From Amphimedon queenslandica (Eukaryota > Porifera > Demospongiae > Haplosclerida > Niphatidae): 46,148 bases of DNA. Under the pieces are notes generated by a model, which ran no database searches, was not told where the DNA came from, and was given only the letters and a program-made list of their open reading frames with translations. Below are positions 34,715 through 45,139 of the stretch, piece by piece (position 1 is the stretch's first letter; each line of letters opens with the position of its first letter). The position numbers and the translations under genes are program-made. The stretch lies in assembly GCF_000090795.2 (NCBI RefSeq), contig NW_003546242.1, positions 4,924 to 51,071 on the forward strand, given 5' to 3'.

Positions 34715-34870
34715 ATTTTTTCTCTTTTCATCCCACTCCCTTTCTTTACCTTACCTAGTAGTCACCTCTCAATGAGACAGTTTCATCATTGACTCTATTA
34801 AGGCTTCCCCCAGTGATGATGATTAAGCGATGCATGGAGACCATTTACTTGAGATTATGTATTCTAACTG
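34715..34870. repeat. dispersed repeat, copy 2
   Basis: Related to 13610-13755: ttttttctcttttcatccca, then caatgagacagtttcatcat, tgactctat, ggcttcccc and a ttgagattatgtatt-like tail, in the same order and orientation. Confidence 0.55.
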
Positions 34871-35042
34871 AGAATAGAAGGAAAGTGATGGCAACAGAGG
34901 AAAAAGAGAGAGAGAGATGAAATTCGGAGATATAAAAGGGGGTGCAAAAATGTATGCATAAAAAGAAAATACTGGTATATTTTCAGAATTTTTTTACCCC
35001 TGGAATTTGAGAGGAGTGAGAGGGAAATGGAGGGTGCATGTC

Positions 35043-35257
35043 GTACAAGATGATTCATTGGCGAGGAATTAATATTGGCAATTGGCGATTCTATGAAGAA
35101 ATTGCCAATATAAAATCTGCCATTTTGTTTCAAACTGAGCATGCTCAATGGCAGATTATGGCACATGGCACAAAATTGCCAATATAAAATTTGCCAATAA
35201 CTTTCTACAGGCAAATTCTCCAAATATTACTCCCGCCAATTAATCATCTTGTATGGT
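35043..35257. mobile_element. foldback MITE with GTACAAGATGATT ends
   Basis: Left cgtacaagatgattcattgg and right ccaattaatcatcttgtatg are inverted repeats, followed inside by gccaatataaaat units on both arms. The centre shares ctgccattttg, gcatgctcaatgg and ggcacatggc with the elements at 19009 and 29158, although its ends differ. Confidence 0.7.
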
Positions 35258-35519
35258 ATTCTAAATTGGCAGGTTTTAACCCGCCAACTAATTATACGTG
35301 CTACATAACCCATATGCCAGTAGTAATGAAATACAGCATGTACATTATGACATTCATGCATACATAATTTTTTTATATTTCCAGGCTATACCTCAAAAAA
35401 TTTAGTATTAGTGTTTGCATGTGCATTTTAGTTTATTGCTATTTATAATGAATTTTTAACTACAAATGATTGCAATTTTGGCATAGTGCTCATGCAGCTT
35501 GATTGTCAAGTTGCTTAAA

Positions 35520-36150
35520 AAATGGGACAAGGGTATTTTGACAAAATCACAAGGAGAAACTTCTTCATTCTTATAATTTTTTTAATGTGTATACATGTTT
35601 TTATGCTGTGTATCAGCTTTAAGCTGGCTGATTCTGATCAAAATTGGATTTTTAATGAATTTTAAAGTTGCTGAAAGATCGCACCAATGGCCATAGCCTT
35701 TGGTCTTTGGCCAAATTTTGTTAAAATGGCTATAAAAATGAATTCTTCATTTTGTTATTTTCTAATACATAACTATACATGTCCTTTTGTTGTGTATCAA
35801 CTTTGAGCTAATTCCAGATTTTTTGTGAATTTTTTTAAAGATGCAAAAAATGGAGCCAACAACCAAAGGATATAAAAGCATTTGGTCTTTTGCCAAAAAT
35901 TGCTATATGAGAGAATTTTTTACTTTAATTTTTTCCTGACACACATACTGTACATGTTCTTATGTTGTGTAGAAAATTTGAAATGAATCTGATCAACAAA
36001 AATGCAGTATTTGACCACAATAATGGCTAAATGGATTCAAAGTGTTTGCACAAGGTCATTCAAATTTTAATTTCCAGTCTATTAACTATAGACACATACA
36101 GTGTTTCCCACAAAGTTAGTCTCGCAGTATGCTAAGTGAGCTAAACAGCA
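35520..36150. mobile_element. hAT-like nonautonomous element with internal units
   Basis: Three or more units of about 130 bp repeat the theme 'gccaaattttg...aatggct ... acatgttcttatgttgtgta ... gagctgattctgatcaaaa'. The right side (about 36085-36130) has gtgtttcccacaaagttag and gctaagtgagctaaacagc, reverse oriented to the start of the 39405 copy. The left border is not clear. Confidence 0.6.
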
Positions 36151-36685
36151 TGCTTCATGAGCTAACAAGCACTACAAGTGCAATTAATTAGCATGGTACA
36201 AAAATAGTGCTTTTGAAAACTTTAGCTTAATGCACCTGATACCACCTATAATTCCTACTCCTTTTAAAACGAGATATTGCAGATGGGACTGAAGTGAATA
36301 GACTACCATACACAGTGGGGAATAATGGGGGGATAAAAAGTCTTGCAGTGCGTGGAGCGGTGGAGCCAGACCATAAACTATAGTGTACATATTTTTAACA
36401 GAATAGATTTCTGTGTCTCTCTAGAGATATATACTAGAAAGCCCTGTTAATGCAAGCATCACAAACTGATAGGAGAATTACTATGACTATGCATTTTACC
36501 TGCTCCTTCACTTCAGCTCAGTAGGCTTTTCTCTGACAATGAGATATGACTCAGCCCCGGTTTCTTTTTGACTGCCCTAAAATAGATATAGGAAAAAGCC
36601 TCAGAAAAAGCATAAAGCTAATCTATGGGTAGATCTAATTACGTCATAGATAATATTAATGTAGTATGATTTTAATCATAGATAA

Positions 36686-36785
36686 TTAATTTTAATTAAG
36701 GTAATTAATTTTAATTAAGGTAATTAATTTTAATTAAGGTAATTAATTTTAATTATTTTAATTAATTTTAATTATAATTTTAATT
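36686..36785. repeat. tandem repeat of GGTAATTAATTTTAATTAA
   Basis: About four head-to-tail copies of a roughly 20-bp unit (ggtaattaattttaattaa), degrading into ttttaatta runs. It ends about 30 bp upstream of the SDR start codon, so it is in the promoter or 5' leader. Confidence 0.85.
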
Positions 36786-36813
36786 AAGGCGTCTGGCCCC
36801 CACCCACCCAAAT

Positions 36814-38807
36814 ATGGAGCGTTGGTCTGGTAAGGTAGCATTAGTAACAGGGGCTAGCTCTGGTATTGGAGCAGGGATTGCTGCATCACTGGTAAAGAGT
36901 GGTATGATAGTATTAGGAGCAGCAAGAGATGTGGAGAGGATAAAGGTTAGTGTATTTAGTAGCTTAGCTAAATGATCATGATTTTTGTAGAAATTATCAG
37001 ATAGTCTAGGTACAACTGCTAGTGGTGGTAAACTGGTTGGTATGAAATGTGATGTTACTAATGAAGATGATATCAAGAGCATATTTAGTTATGCTAAAGA
37101 TCAGTTTGGTGGCATTGATGTGTGTGTCAATAATGCCGGATTGGGCCATGACGCTCCTTTATTAACTGGTGATACTAAAGACTGGAGGAACATGCTTGAT
37201 GTAAGATGATGCACTTTAATAGCAAAAGAAAAGACAATTAAAGTTAGGTTTAAAATTTCTTACCAATATGCTGTAGTCCAAACTGTACCTATAAACATAC
37301 ATTAAATAGAACTACTTTACATCATTTTTTCTCTGATTATCATGTGTACATAGGTAAATGTATTAGCTCCTTGTATCATAACAAGAGAATTCATGAATCA
37401 AGTGAAGGAGAGAGGAGTAGATGATGCTCATATCATATTCATTAACAGGTACTGGTATTATTTAGATGAGCTAAAGGGAAAAATGTAAAATACATCATGA
37501 TTAGAGCAATTACTGTAACAAGCTGAAATTTTTGACATGCCTAAAAGTTACATAGCACGTTACAGTATTACAGCATGTTACAAATTATGCCAAAAATGAC
37601 TAGGAGAGGATTTTCATTTTTTTTTTAATACATTTTACATGTTCTAGTGTTGTGTAGCATGTTTGAGCTGATTTTGACCAAATTGGATTTTTTTTTAATT
37701 TTTAAAGTTACTCAAAAATTGAACCAAAGTTCTACCAAGAGTAGATAATAATTAGAGGAGAGTGTTCTACTGGCAATAGGGTCTGCTTCATCACGGCGTA
37801 AAATTAAAGAGTCACATTCAGGTTATTTCCGTATTTTCATTGAGTTTGAGTAGTTATTGCTAGTTATTATTGAATAACTACTCAAAAATACTGAAAATAA
37901 CCGGAACGTGACTCTTCAATTCTACGCCATGATGAAGCAGGGGGGTATTGCACAGTAGGACACTCTCCTCTAATTATTATCTACCCTTGGTTCTACTATA
38001 ATGAGCCAAATTTTGCCAAAAATGGCTAGAAAAAATTTTTCAAATTTTACAATTTTTTTCTTGTGCATATACATAATTTTTACGTTATGTAGCAAGTTTG
38101 AGCTGATTCTAATGAAAATTGATTTTTTAATGAATTTTTTGAAGTTGCCCCAAAGCCATGTACATGTACTGTCTTGCAATACTTGTGAAGCATAGCTCTC
38201 TTAGTCTTAGTGTGCTCTGTGGAAAATTCTTATTTAGATAAAATTAATACTTTGCTAAATTTTCTCACTTATTATGATGTACATGTAATGCATATGTTAT
38301 TGTAGTACCATGGGCCATGTTGTGTCAGCACAAGACTCCATTCACTTTTATTGTGCAACAAAATATGCCGTGACTGCTCTTGCTGAAGGTGTTCGACAGG
38401 AACTCAGAGAAATGAAATCAAACTGCCGTGCCACTGTAAGTAACTAAGTATTTCAAGTCTTAGTGTTATTTTGATAATGTTCATTCACAGTCTATTTCAC
38501 CAGGAGAAGTAAAAACAGAATTTATGGGTAGATTTCTTAAAGCTGATGATATGGAGAAAGCCATAGAATCTGTTGATGATCTAGTGCCTAATGTAAGCAT
38601 AAAACATGTCACAATTAATAGTCTAACAGTAGCTGTGTAGGGTCCTGCTCTTACTGCAGATGATATTGCCAGTACTGTTGTATTTGTTCTTAGTGCTCCG
38701 CCAAGAATGGAGGTAATAACAATATTTATTATAAAATTTACTTCTCAATGTTTGTTACTTAGGTCAATGAAATTGTTGTTAGACCAACTGGCCAGGTTGA
38801 GCAATAA
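36814..38807 (+). CDS. DHRS11: short-chain dehydrogenase/reductase, DHRS11-type
   Basis: Seven exons (36814-36945, then exons starting near 36991, 37354, 38308, 38491, 38641 and 38762) join in phase to give 261 residues, the usual length of DHRS11. Residues 12-19 are the cofactor motif TGASSGIG, 91-94 are NNAG, Ser146 lies in the catalytic position and 161-165 are YCATK (the YxxxK pair), followed by [16 protein letters not shown], a strong match to DHRS11 proteins, and by [15 protein letters not shown]11 enzymes are cytosolic NADP(H)-dependent reductases of 17-keto/3-keto steroids and other carbonyls; the natural substrate in a sponge is unknown. All catalytic residues are present. Intron 3 (about 37449-38307) is swollen by a transposon with a second element nested in it. 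It is on the strand opposite to the TRIM gene and is not obviously linked to the immune-type neighbours. Confidence 0.92.
37520..38230. mobile_element. hAT-like element in SDR intron, interrupted
   Basis: Units such as 'gccaaaaatgactaggagag', 'acatgttctagtgttgtgta' and 'gagctgattttgaccaaat' on the left and 'gagccaaattttgccaaaaa' on the right belong to the family at 10297 and 39405. The right end near 38190-38222 (gcatagctctcttagtctta...tgtgctctgtgg) is decayed. It is split at 37735 by the foldback element below. Confidence 0.6.
37735..37990. mobile_element. 256-bp foldback MITE nested in a hAT-like element
   Basis: The left arm begins ccaagagtagataataatta and the right arm ends taattattatctacccttgg. 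The arms are about 120 bp each and pair at most positions down to ttgagtagttatt / aataactactcaa in the centre. The exact 5-mer ttcta flanks it on both sides (37730-37734 and 37991-37995). Removing the element and one ttcta restores the interrupted 'accaaagttcta/ctataatgagcc' unit of the host element. Confidence 0.88.
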
Positions 38808-39404
38808 AAACAGCTGTTAGTAGACTACTCATTTATATGAACAAAAATGTTAATAACTTTAATGTTGTTGAAAATTATGATGTCAGATGTTAATGCTCTA
38901 ATCTACATGAATAGAGCACGTAGCCTACTTTAATTAGATTTTTTTGTTTTGCTTTTTTTCATTTCCATTAATTATTCATTGACGAATGACTGTATACATC
39001 GATTGAATATTAAGGAGGGCTTGTTTACTGGCCTGCCTACCAGAGAAATGAGAAGTAAATAGAGTTGCATTATTATAATAGTTGCACAGCAATTACTAAC
39101 AAAAAATTTGCTTTGATTTTTCCTTTAAGTTATTATTTCAGTGTCATGGAGAGCTTGCTACAGAAAATAACATTAGTCATTAAACATGTACACTAGCTAG
39201 TACAGGTACATAAATGAACAAATTCTTAGTATGTACTAGTAGTATGTCAATGAAGTCATGAACACAGACAAGTAAAAAGCATAAAAATTCTAAAAAAACA
39301 TTTTCATTAATATTAAAGTACATGCATGACTGCACGTGTACATGTCATCCTAGAATTTTAGTAGATTTTTGGTAGCTATAAAAAGGACTAATTTTACTTC
39401 CATA

Positions 39405-40184
39405 CAGGGTTTCCCACAAAGCTAAGTGAACTAAACAGTATGCTTCATACTAACTGACAAGCGCTACAATGCTTTTGAGCAAATTTGAAATTCTTTAAAC
39501 TCCAATTTTGATTAAAACATATAAACACATGTATATGTATCAGAATGAATATAAAAGTGGAGAATTCTTTCCTTTCATTTTTGGCAAAATTCTCTGATGT
39601 ACTATAGTACAGGGACATTGGTCAAATTTTTGAGCAACTTAAAAATTTGTAATGATGTAATTTTGATAGAAATCACTTTAAACTTTATACTCAACAGAAG
39701 AACATTTATACGTATCAGGAAAACTTATTAAAATGGAGAATTTTTTACTTTTAATTTTTGATGAAATTTGGAAAAAATTTCTGTACTATAGTACAGGGAT
39801 TTTGGTCCAATTTTTTAGCAACTTAAAAAATTTGGAACAAACCCAAATTTGATTGGAATGAGTTCAAACTATTTACATAACATACGAACATGTATATGTA
39901 TCAGAAAAATAGAGAATTTTCTTCTTTTTATTATTGGTAAAATTTGGCCAAAGACCATGTACTACAGTACATGATCTTTCACCCAATTTTTAAGCAGCTT
40001 TAACTATTCATAAAAAATCCAATTTTGATTCTTAACGATAGTACATGTATATGCATCAAAAATATATTTAAATTGCCTAATGACTTTTGGCAACATATGA
40101 TGTACTAATATAGCATACCAAATGTTGAGCAATTTTAAAATTTGCTGACAAGAAATACTATGCCAAATCCTGTGGGAAACCCTG
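39405..40184. mobile_element. hAT-like nonautonomous element, near complete
   Basis: 780 bp bounded by cagggtttcccacaaagcta and tgccaaatcctgtgggaaaccctg (outer 13 bp perfectly inverted: cagggtttcccac). The interior has four tandem units of about 170 bp, each with 'tactatagtacagg', 'ggtcaaatttttgagcaact' and 'atgtatatgtatcag'. The flanking 8-mers (cttccata, cacattac) do not match, so the target duplication is lost or the copy is rearranged. Confidence 0.75.
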
Positions 40185-40697
40185 CACATTACACTTATCA
40201 GTCTGCGATCTCTATGTTGTCACACTCTCATTATCTTATCTCTATTATAATTATGTCATAATAAACCTCTCCATCTATCATCCTTTTAGTAGTGTAGATG
40301 GATCATATTATTCACAATGTGGGCAGCTCAACATACAGCATTGTGTGAAGTACTCACTACATGTCATCAAATATCTCTGTAACGAGAGTGTACTGTTTAA
40401 ACTGACATACAGATAGACACTGTATAATACATATACTGATTGCAACAAATGCACTAATTCCTCAATTTCAGCTGTTTTATTTAACATTTTGTGTATGGTG
40501 AGATTATTACTAAAAATTATTACTATATAGCTATCACACTATATTTCCATATTTAGAGGATGATGTTCTCATGCATTAGTACAGTACTCATAACAGCAAA
40601 TGAAATGATTCCAGGGTTACTTATTAGCCTCCCTGGTCATGCACTTATTAACCTCCGACTACCCAGGAAATTACTTATTAACCTTCCAGGGTAAACA

Positions 40698-40969
40698 AGA
40701 TGAGACTAAGCTAAAACTTAGTCAGGTCAGGCCTGCCTGACTAGCTAAAACTATGGAATTGTTTAATACACTTAATGTAAATTATATTATTGTAGTAGTG
40801 ACAAGTATAATTAGATTGGTAGTAGTAGTAATGCAGATTGCTTGATTAAATATTTATGAACCTATAATCAAGCAATCTGCACTACTACACTGATTTAATT
40901 ATACATATCAGCCACTACTGGAATAATATATTACTTTAACAATTCCATGGGTTTAGCTTAGTATCATCT
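40698..40969. repeat. long imperfect inverted repeat upstream of the beta-helix gene
   Basis: Left arm 40698-40848 and right arm 40864-40969 pair through agatgagactaagctaaa, atggaattgtt, gtagtag and gcagattgcttgatta, with a 15-nt centre. The left arm has an extra, itself palindromic, insert around gtcaggtcaggcctgcctga. The right arm ends 25 bp before the start codon at 40994, so the foldback lies in the promoter or leader of that gene. Confidence 0.8.
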
Positions 40970-40993
40970 CACACTGAGTGAATGTACTAGTCA

Positions 40994-43900
40994 GTGCAGA
41001 CAGTAGCTATGTCTCTCCTATTAGTGGTTGTTCTCTTATTCTTCAGTAGCTCCTGCAGTGTCTCCTCTCATCAGTATTATGTGTCTGATGACTGCAGTTC
41101 AGTTACTCATAAACCTTGTAATCCTTTATCGGTGTATGCTGGGAATATGCCTCAATATAATAACACCGTCTTCTACTTCATTGGAACTAGTGTCATTAAC
41201 TTTACTGTCACAATGGACTCAGTACAGAATATAACTCTACATGGACTGGATCAGTCTCCTACTATCCACTGCATAAATAATGTCTTTATAGCAATCACTA
41301 CCAGCAGTCATATTAGTTTCAGTAAAATATCATTCCACTGCCGCATAGATTTTAGATATTCAAATAATATCACAATTGCTGATTCTATTTTTAAAAACCT
41401 GATGAGACACCGGCACATGTATGTCACCCTCCTCAATGTTTTTGATAGTAAGATAACATCTTTAGTTTTTAAAAAAGTACATCTAATCATTCGATATAAT
41501 CCACCTCCAGTGTGTTACAATGAATTACACCATTACTCATTAACACTGACTAATGTTACTGTGAGTAATGGCTACTCGGTGTTTGATATGGATCATGGTA
41601 CCTCATATAATATATCAGTTATCCTTGATAATGTCAATATCATCAGTTCATCAAATCATGGAGTTCATTATAATTTTGCAGAAACTCTTTTTTTGCTGTA
41701 TATTACCAATTCATCAGCATCTAATTCAAGGGTTGGATTTTACTTTGACTTTGACACACATTCACAGCAATCAAAATATTGCAAAATAAAAGGTGTTGAA
41801 TCACAATCCACTATTTTAATTGAAGACTCCAAATTTCACAACAATATTAATGGATTATATTTTGGTATATTAAGAGACTATTTTCAGTTGAGTGATCATC
41901 ATATTGCTATTACTGTAAAGTCATGTTCAATACGTGACAGTGACAGGTATGGTTTATTGATTGATGGACATTTATCAATAGCAGTTCATATCAGTGTTAT
42001 CAATACTGAACTGGTTGGAAACTGGAGAAATGAGATACAAAGGTGTGTTTCTATTAATCTTAATAACATTACTGTTACAAATAGTCTATTAACAGGACTG
42101 GTGATCATAGCCTCTGTAGTAACAGTAGAAAATAGATTAGTATTTAAGAAAAATACTGGAGTAGTTGGAGGAGGAATGGCAATAAATGGTTCATCTATTA
42201 TGGCCTTATCATCATCAGCTAACTTGGAGTTTATTGGTAATCATGCAACTTATAAAGGAGGAGGAATTTATATGGATGAGAAAACTAGGAGTGCATTTAC
42301 ACAAGTGTCACCCATGCCTCTTACATTAAAGGATAATACTGCTAGAGTAGCTGGAAATGATATATATGGTCAAGCCTATAGTAATTTCTATGAATTTTTT
42401 AACTCGACAAATTCTTCAACATCAAGTGATGCAACTGCATTTACTTTTTGTGATCCCAACAGTAATGATACCACACCAATATGGCATAATGGTGATGAGC
42501 AACAAAGTGTTTTTCCAGGTCAACCACTGAAATATAATGTTGCTTTATTTGGACGCAGTTCTGATTTAAACTCATATAGTGTTACAGATGGGAAAATAAC
42601 AATAGAAATTAATGGAACAATTGTATTAGAGAAATACATTATTAATTGTTCACTGATTGAATACGTACCAAAATTTATTAACTATGGAAGAAATAATGTT
42701 ACACTCAATGTCATTACTGTTTCATTTTATAATCTTGAAGTGCTATTCCATATTTCATTTACTCTCAATGAGTGTCCTATTGGTTTCAGTGTAAACAGTT
42801 CAGGTGTTTGTGATTGCAGTGTTTCAAGAGAGAATGTGACGTGTAATATAAATACCCTAGACATTACACACAATGGTCTACTGTGGATTGGAACATATGA
42901 TACCAGTACACCTTTCAATGCTAATGCAACCAATCCTAATGCATGCATTATCAATGAAGACTGTCTCCTTTATTGTTCTCCTAATTCTGTTACCTTCAAG
43001 TTGAATGACACTGATACTCAATGTGTGGATAATAGAGGACAGAGAATGTGTGGATCATGTAGAGAGGGATACAGTCTACTAATGGGATCTAACAAGTGTG
43101 GACAGTGTCATAATAATTACATGATGATAGCTTGGATTGCTCTGTTTATAGTGATGGGTGTACTACTTGTGGTTCTACTGATTGCTCTCAATTTAACAGT
43201 ATCAGTGGGTACACTCAATGGTCTATTGTTCTATGCTAACATTGTCAAGTTATATGAGCCAGTCTTTTCAAGGAAAGGAGCATTACCAGTCTTGAGTCAA
43301 GTGATATCATGGATTAACTTAGACTTTGGATTTGAGATATGTTTTTACAATGGTATGGACAGTTATGCTAAACAATGGCTTCAGTTTGCTTTCCCTCTCT
43401 ACCTATGGATTATTATCATTATCATTATACAATTGTGTAGGAGATATGGTAAGATATCAAGACTGATGGGGTCTCACGCTGTTTCTGTTCTATCTACACT
43501 TACTTTTCTCTCATATACTAAACTAGTACGTACTATTGTTATTGTACTACACAAGCGTGAGGTAACTCTTCACTGTACAGATGAATCAGTAAGATCAGTT
43601 AGTTTATGGTATGAGGATCCTAATGCTGAATATGCTAAAGGGAAGCATGCTGGACTATTTGGATTTGCCCTATTGGTGTCTGTTTTCTTTGTCATACCAT
43701 ACACACTGTTCCTTTTATGTCATCCAGTACTTGAGAAGTATCTGTCACATTTTAAGCTGTTTAAGAGCTGGAATCATTTCAAGCCTATTATTGATGCTTA
43801 TAGTGGTCCAATGAAAGATGAGTATCGGTTCTGGCCTGGTCTACTGCTAGTGACTAGGGTACCAGTACTTTTAATTGTCACCTTTTTGCAGAATGAATCA

Positions 43901-44329
43901 CGTGTCTTGCTATTAGCAGTAGCAGCTATTATCCTCTCTCTTAGTTTTATCTTTGGTGGTGTGTACAGAAAGAAATTAAACAATATCATAGAATTTTGGT
44001 TTCTTTTAATTTTGTGCATCATGGCTTCTTTATCTGTGGCCTTTACTGATGACAGTAAAGTATTGATCTGGTACAATACTTGTTTATCTTTTTTTATTCT
44101 TATTTTTATTTTGATTGTTGTTTATCACCTTTACCTGCAGTTATCACATATGAAATGTTATGATGCTCTAATTAAGAAGTTACTCAAGAAACAAGATGAA
44201 AATGATGATCCTCTTTTAGATGTAACTGAATCACATCTAACTGTTGATCAACAAAGAAGAGAAATTGTACCAACTTCTACTGATGTTAGACGCTGTGCCA
44301 GTCGGGAATCAGTTATTGATTTATTCTAA
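40994..44329 (+). CDS. beta-helix ectodomain multi-pass membrane protein, sponge-expanded family
   Basis: An intronless 1111-residue frame. Residues 1-26 are a signal peptide (MSLLLVVVLLFFSSSCSVSS; Met1 and Met6 are both possible starts). Residues 27-450 are extracellular, Asn- and Ser-rich, with many N-glycosylation sequons and recurring short strands such as NITVTNSLLTGLVI, GGGMAINGS, FIGNHATYKGGGIYM, typical of right-handed parallel beta-helix proteins. A Cys-rich region follows at about 590-705 (CPIGFSVNSSGVCDC, MCGSCREGYSLLMG, CGQCHNNY). Six to eight membrane helices follow from about 705 to 1055, with the conserved block FKPIIDAYSGPMKDEYRFW. The tail is cytoplasmic. This architecture is abundant in sponges; the channel- or receptor-like membrane part has no function I can name. 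Surface recognition is a reasonable guess. No frameshift is seen. Confidence 0.85.
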   Translation: MQTVAMSLLLVVVLLFFSSSCSVSSHQYYVSDDCSSVTHKPCNPLSVYAGNMPQYNNTVFYFIGTSVINFTVTMDSVQNITLHGLDQSPTIHCINNVFIAITTSSHISFSKISFHCRIDFRYSNNITIADSIFKNLMRHRHMYVTLLNVFDSKITSLVFKKVHLIIRYNPPPVCYNELHHYSLTLTNVTVSNGYSVFDMDHGTSYNISVILDNVNIISSSNHGVHYNFAETLFLLYITNSSASNSRVGFYFDFDTHSQQSKYCKIKGVESQSTILIEDSKFHNNINGLYFGILRDYFQLSDHHIAITVKSCSIRDSDRYGLLIDGHLSIAVHISVINTELVGNWRNEIQRCVSINLNNITVTNSLLTGLVIIASVVTVENRLVFKKNTGVVGGGMAINGSSIMALSSSANLEFIGNHATYKGGGIYMDEKTRSAFTQVSPMPLTLKDNTARVAGNDIYGQAYSNFYEFFNSTNSSTSSDATAFTFCDPNSNDTTPIWHNGDEQQSVFPGQPLKYNVALFGRSSDLNSYSVTDGKITIEINGTIVLEKYIINCSLIEYVPKFINYGRNNVTLNVITVSFYNLEVLFHISFTLNECPIGFSVNSSGVCDCSVSRENVTCNINTLDITHNGLLWIGTYDTSTPFNANATNPNACIINEDCLLYCSPNSVTFKLNDTDTQCVDNRGQRMCGSCREGYSLLMGSNKCGQCHNNYMMIAWIALFIVMGVLLVVLLIALNLTVSVGTLNGLLFYANIVKLYEPVFSRKGALPVLSQVISWINLDFGFEICFYNGMDSYAKQWLQFAFPLYLWIIIIIIIQLCRRYGKISRLMGSHAVSVLSTLTFLSYTKLVRTIVIVLHKREVTLHCTDESVRSVSLWYEDPNAEYAKGKHAGLFGFALLVSVFFVIPYTLFLLCHPVLEKYLSHFKLFKSWNHFKPIIDAYSGPMKDEYRFWPGLLLVTRVPVLLIVTFLQNESRVLLLAVAAIILSLSFIFGGVYRKKLNNIIEFWFLLILCIMASLSVAFTDDSKVLIWYNTCLSFFILIFILIVVYHLYLQLSHMKCYDALIKKLLKKQDENDDPLLDVTESHLTVDQQRREIVPTSTDVRRCASRESVIDLF

Positions 44330-45139
44330 TCATAACCTTTTGTAATTTTTGCTGCCACATAGACTACTTCTCTATTGTTAATCATTAGTTCCAAGTAGTA
44401 ACTGTAGTCTTATTAATCTATTCTTCATTTTTTAGAATTTTCAGTTTACAAATTCATACTAATAATGAAGCACTATGGTGCAATGGACTCGCCTGCTGGA
44501 ATTCACTTGAGTGATATGTATTACTTGTACTGTGATATTTTAAGCAATTTGAAAAAAAATTATTATTATGGACTGCATAGTTATAATGATAATTAAAATA
44601 AGCTATGGGTGTGGTCAACAACTAACTAAATCATGTCACATGGGTAGGAGAAAGAAGAAAAGCTGAAATTTATTTTAGCATCTGAAGCTCTATTCCAAGA
44701 AAGAGTTGGCACAGAAAATTTTTCTAGATATTTAAAAGAGACTGAGAGAGTTTGGTTGCTCCTGCCTTCCCCAGTGCCGCCTGAAAAATTTTCGAAGAGC
44801 CGGGCTAAATCACAAACTTTGAGCAACTGTAACTCACAAACAACGAAGTTAGGACAAAATCGTTCTTTTTGTTTTTCGTTAGATGGGATTTTCTACCTCT
44901 GAAGCAAATCTCGGCCCTGTAGAGTGAAACACGAGCTCTCACCTGGAGAGAGGTCCCCTCAGTGGTTTACTGAGCAGTTCACAGCTTTTGGTGCCACGGG
45001 ATGCTACAAGAGCATTACTAGATGAAAGAAAGCAACTTTATCTGTTGCTAGAAGAAGAAATAGAGCTCTAGACTGCTCAAACAAAAAGATATTTTTTTTA
45101 CAAATCAAACATTCTGGGATTCAGTTTTGCCAAAATATG
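44330..45139. other. spacer with an unassigned higher-GC block
   Basis: 44620-45070 is clearly less AT-rich than its surroundings and has a 66-codon minus-strand frame (44626-44826), but all six frames are otherwise broken and I recognise no protein. It may be an old transposon or pseudogene piece. The flanks are plain AT-rich sequence. Confidence 0.4.

Larger units (their letters stand above)
34014..36813. other. 2.8-kb spacer, promoter side of TRIM-NHL and of the SDR gene
   Basis: Two divergent genes face away from this spacer. It contains a dispersed repeat (about 34715-34870), a MITE (35043-35257), a hAT-like element (about 35520-36150) and a 20-bp tandem array (36686-36785). I find no convincing gene; the short frames are AT-rich noise. 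Confidence 0.6.
38808..40993. other. spacer between the SDR gene and the beta-helix gene
   Basis: 2.2 kb, AT-rich. It holds a near-complete hAT-like element (39405-40184) and a long imperfect inverted repeat (40698-40969) just before the next gene. No gene is supported; the short frames fall inside the element. Confidence 0.6.

Noticed and set aside
43798..44076. 92-codon minus-strand frame inside the beta-helix membrane protein gene
   Set aside because: Antisense shadow of membrane helices in a 1111-codon frame.
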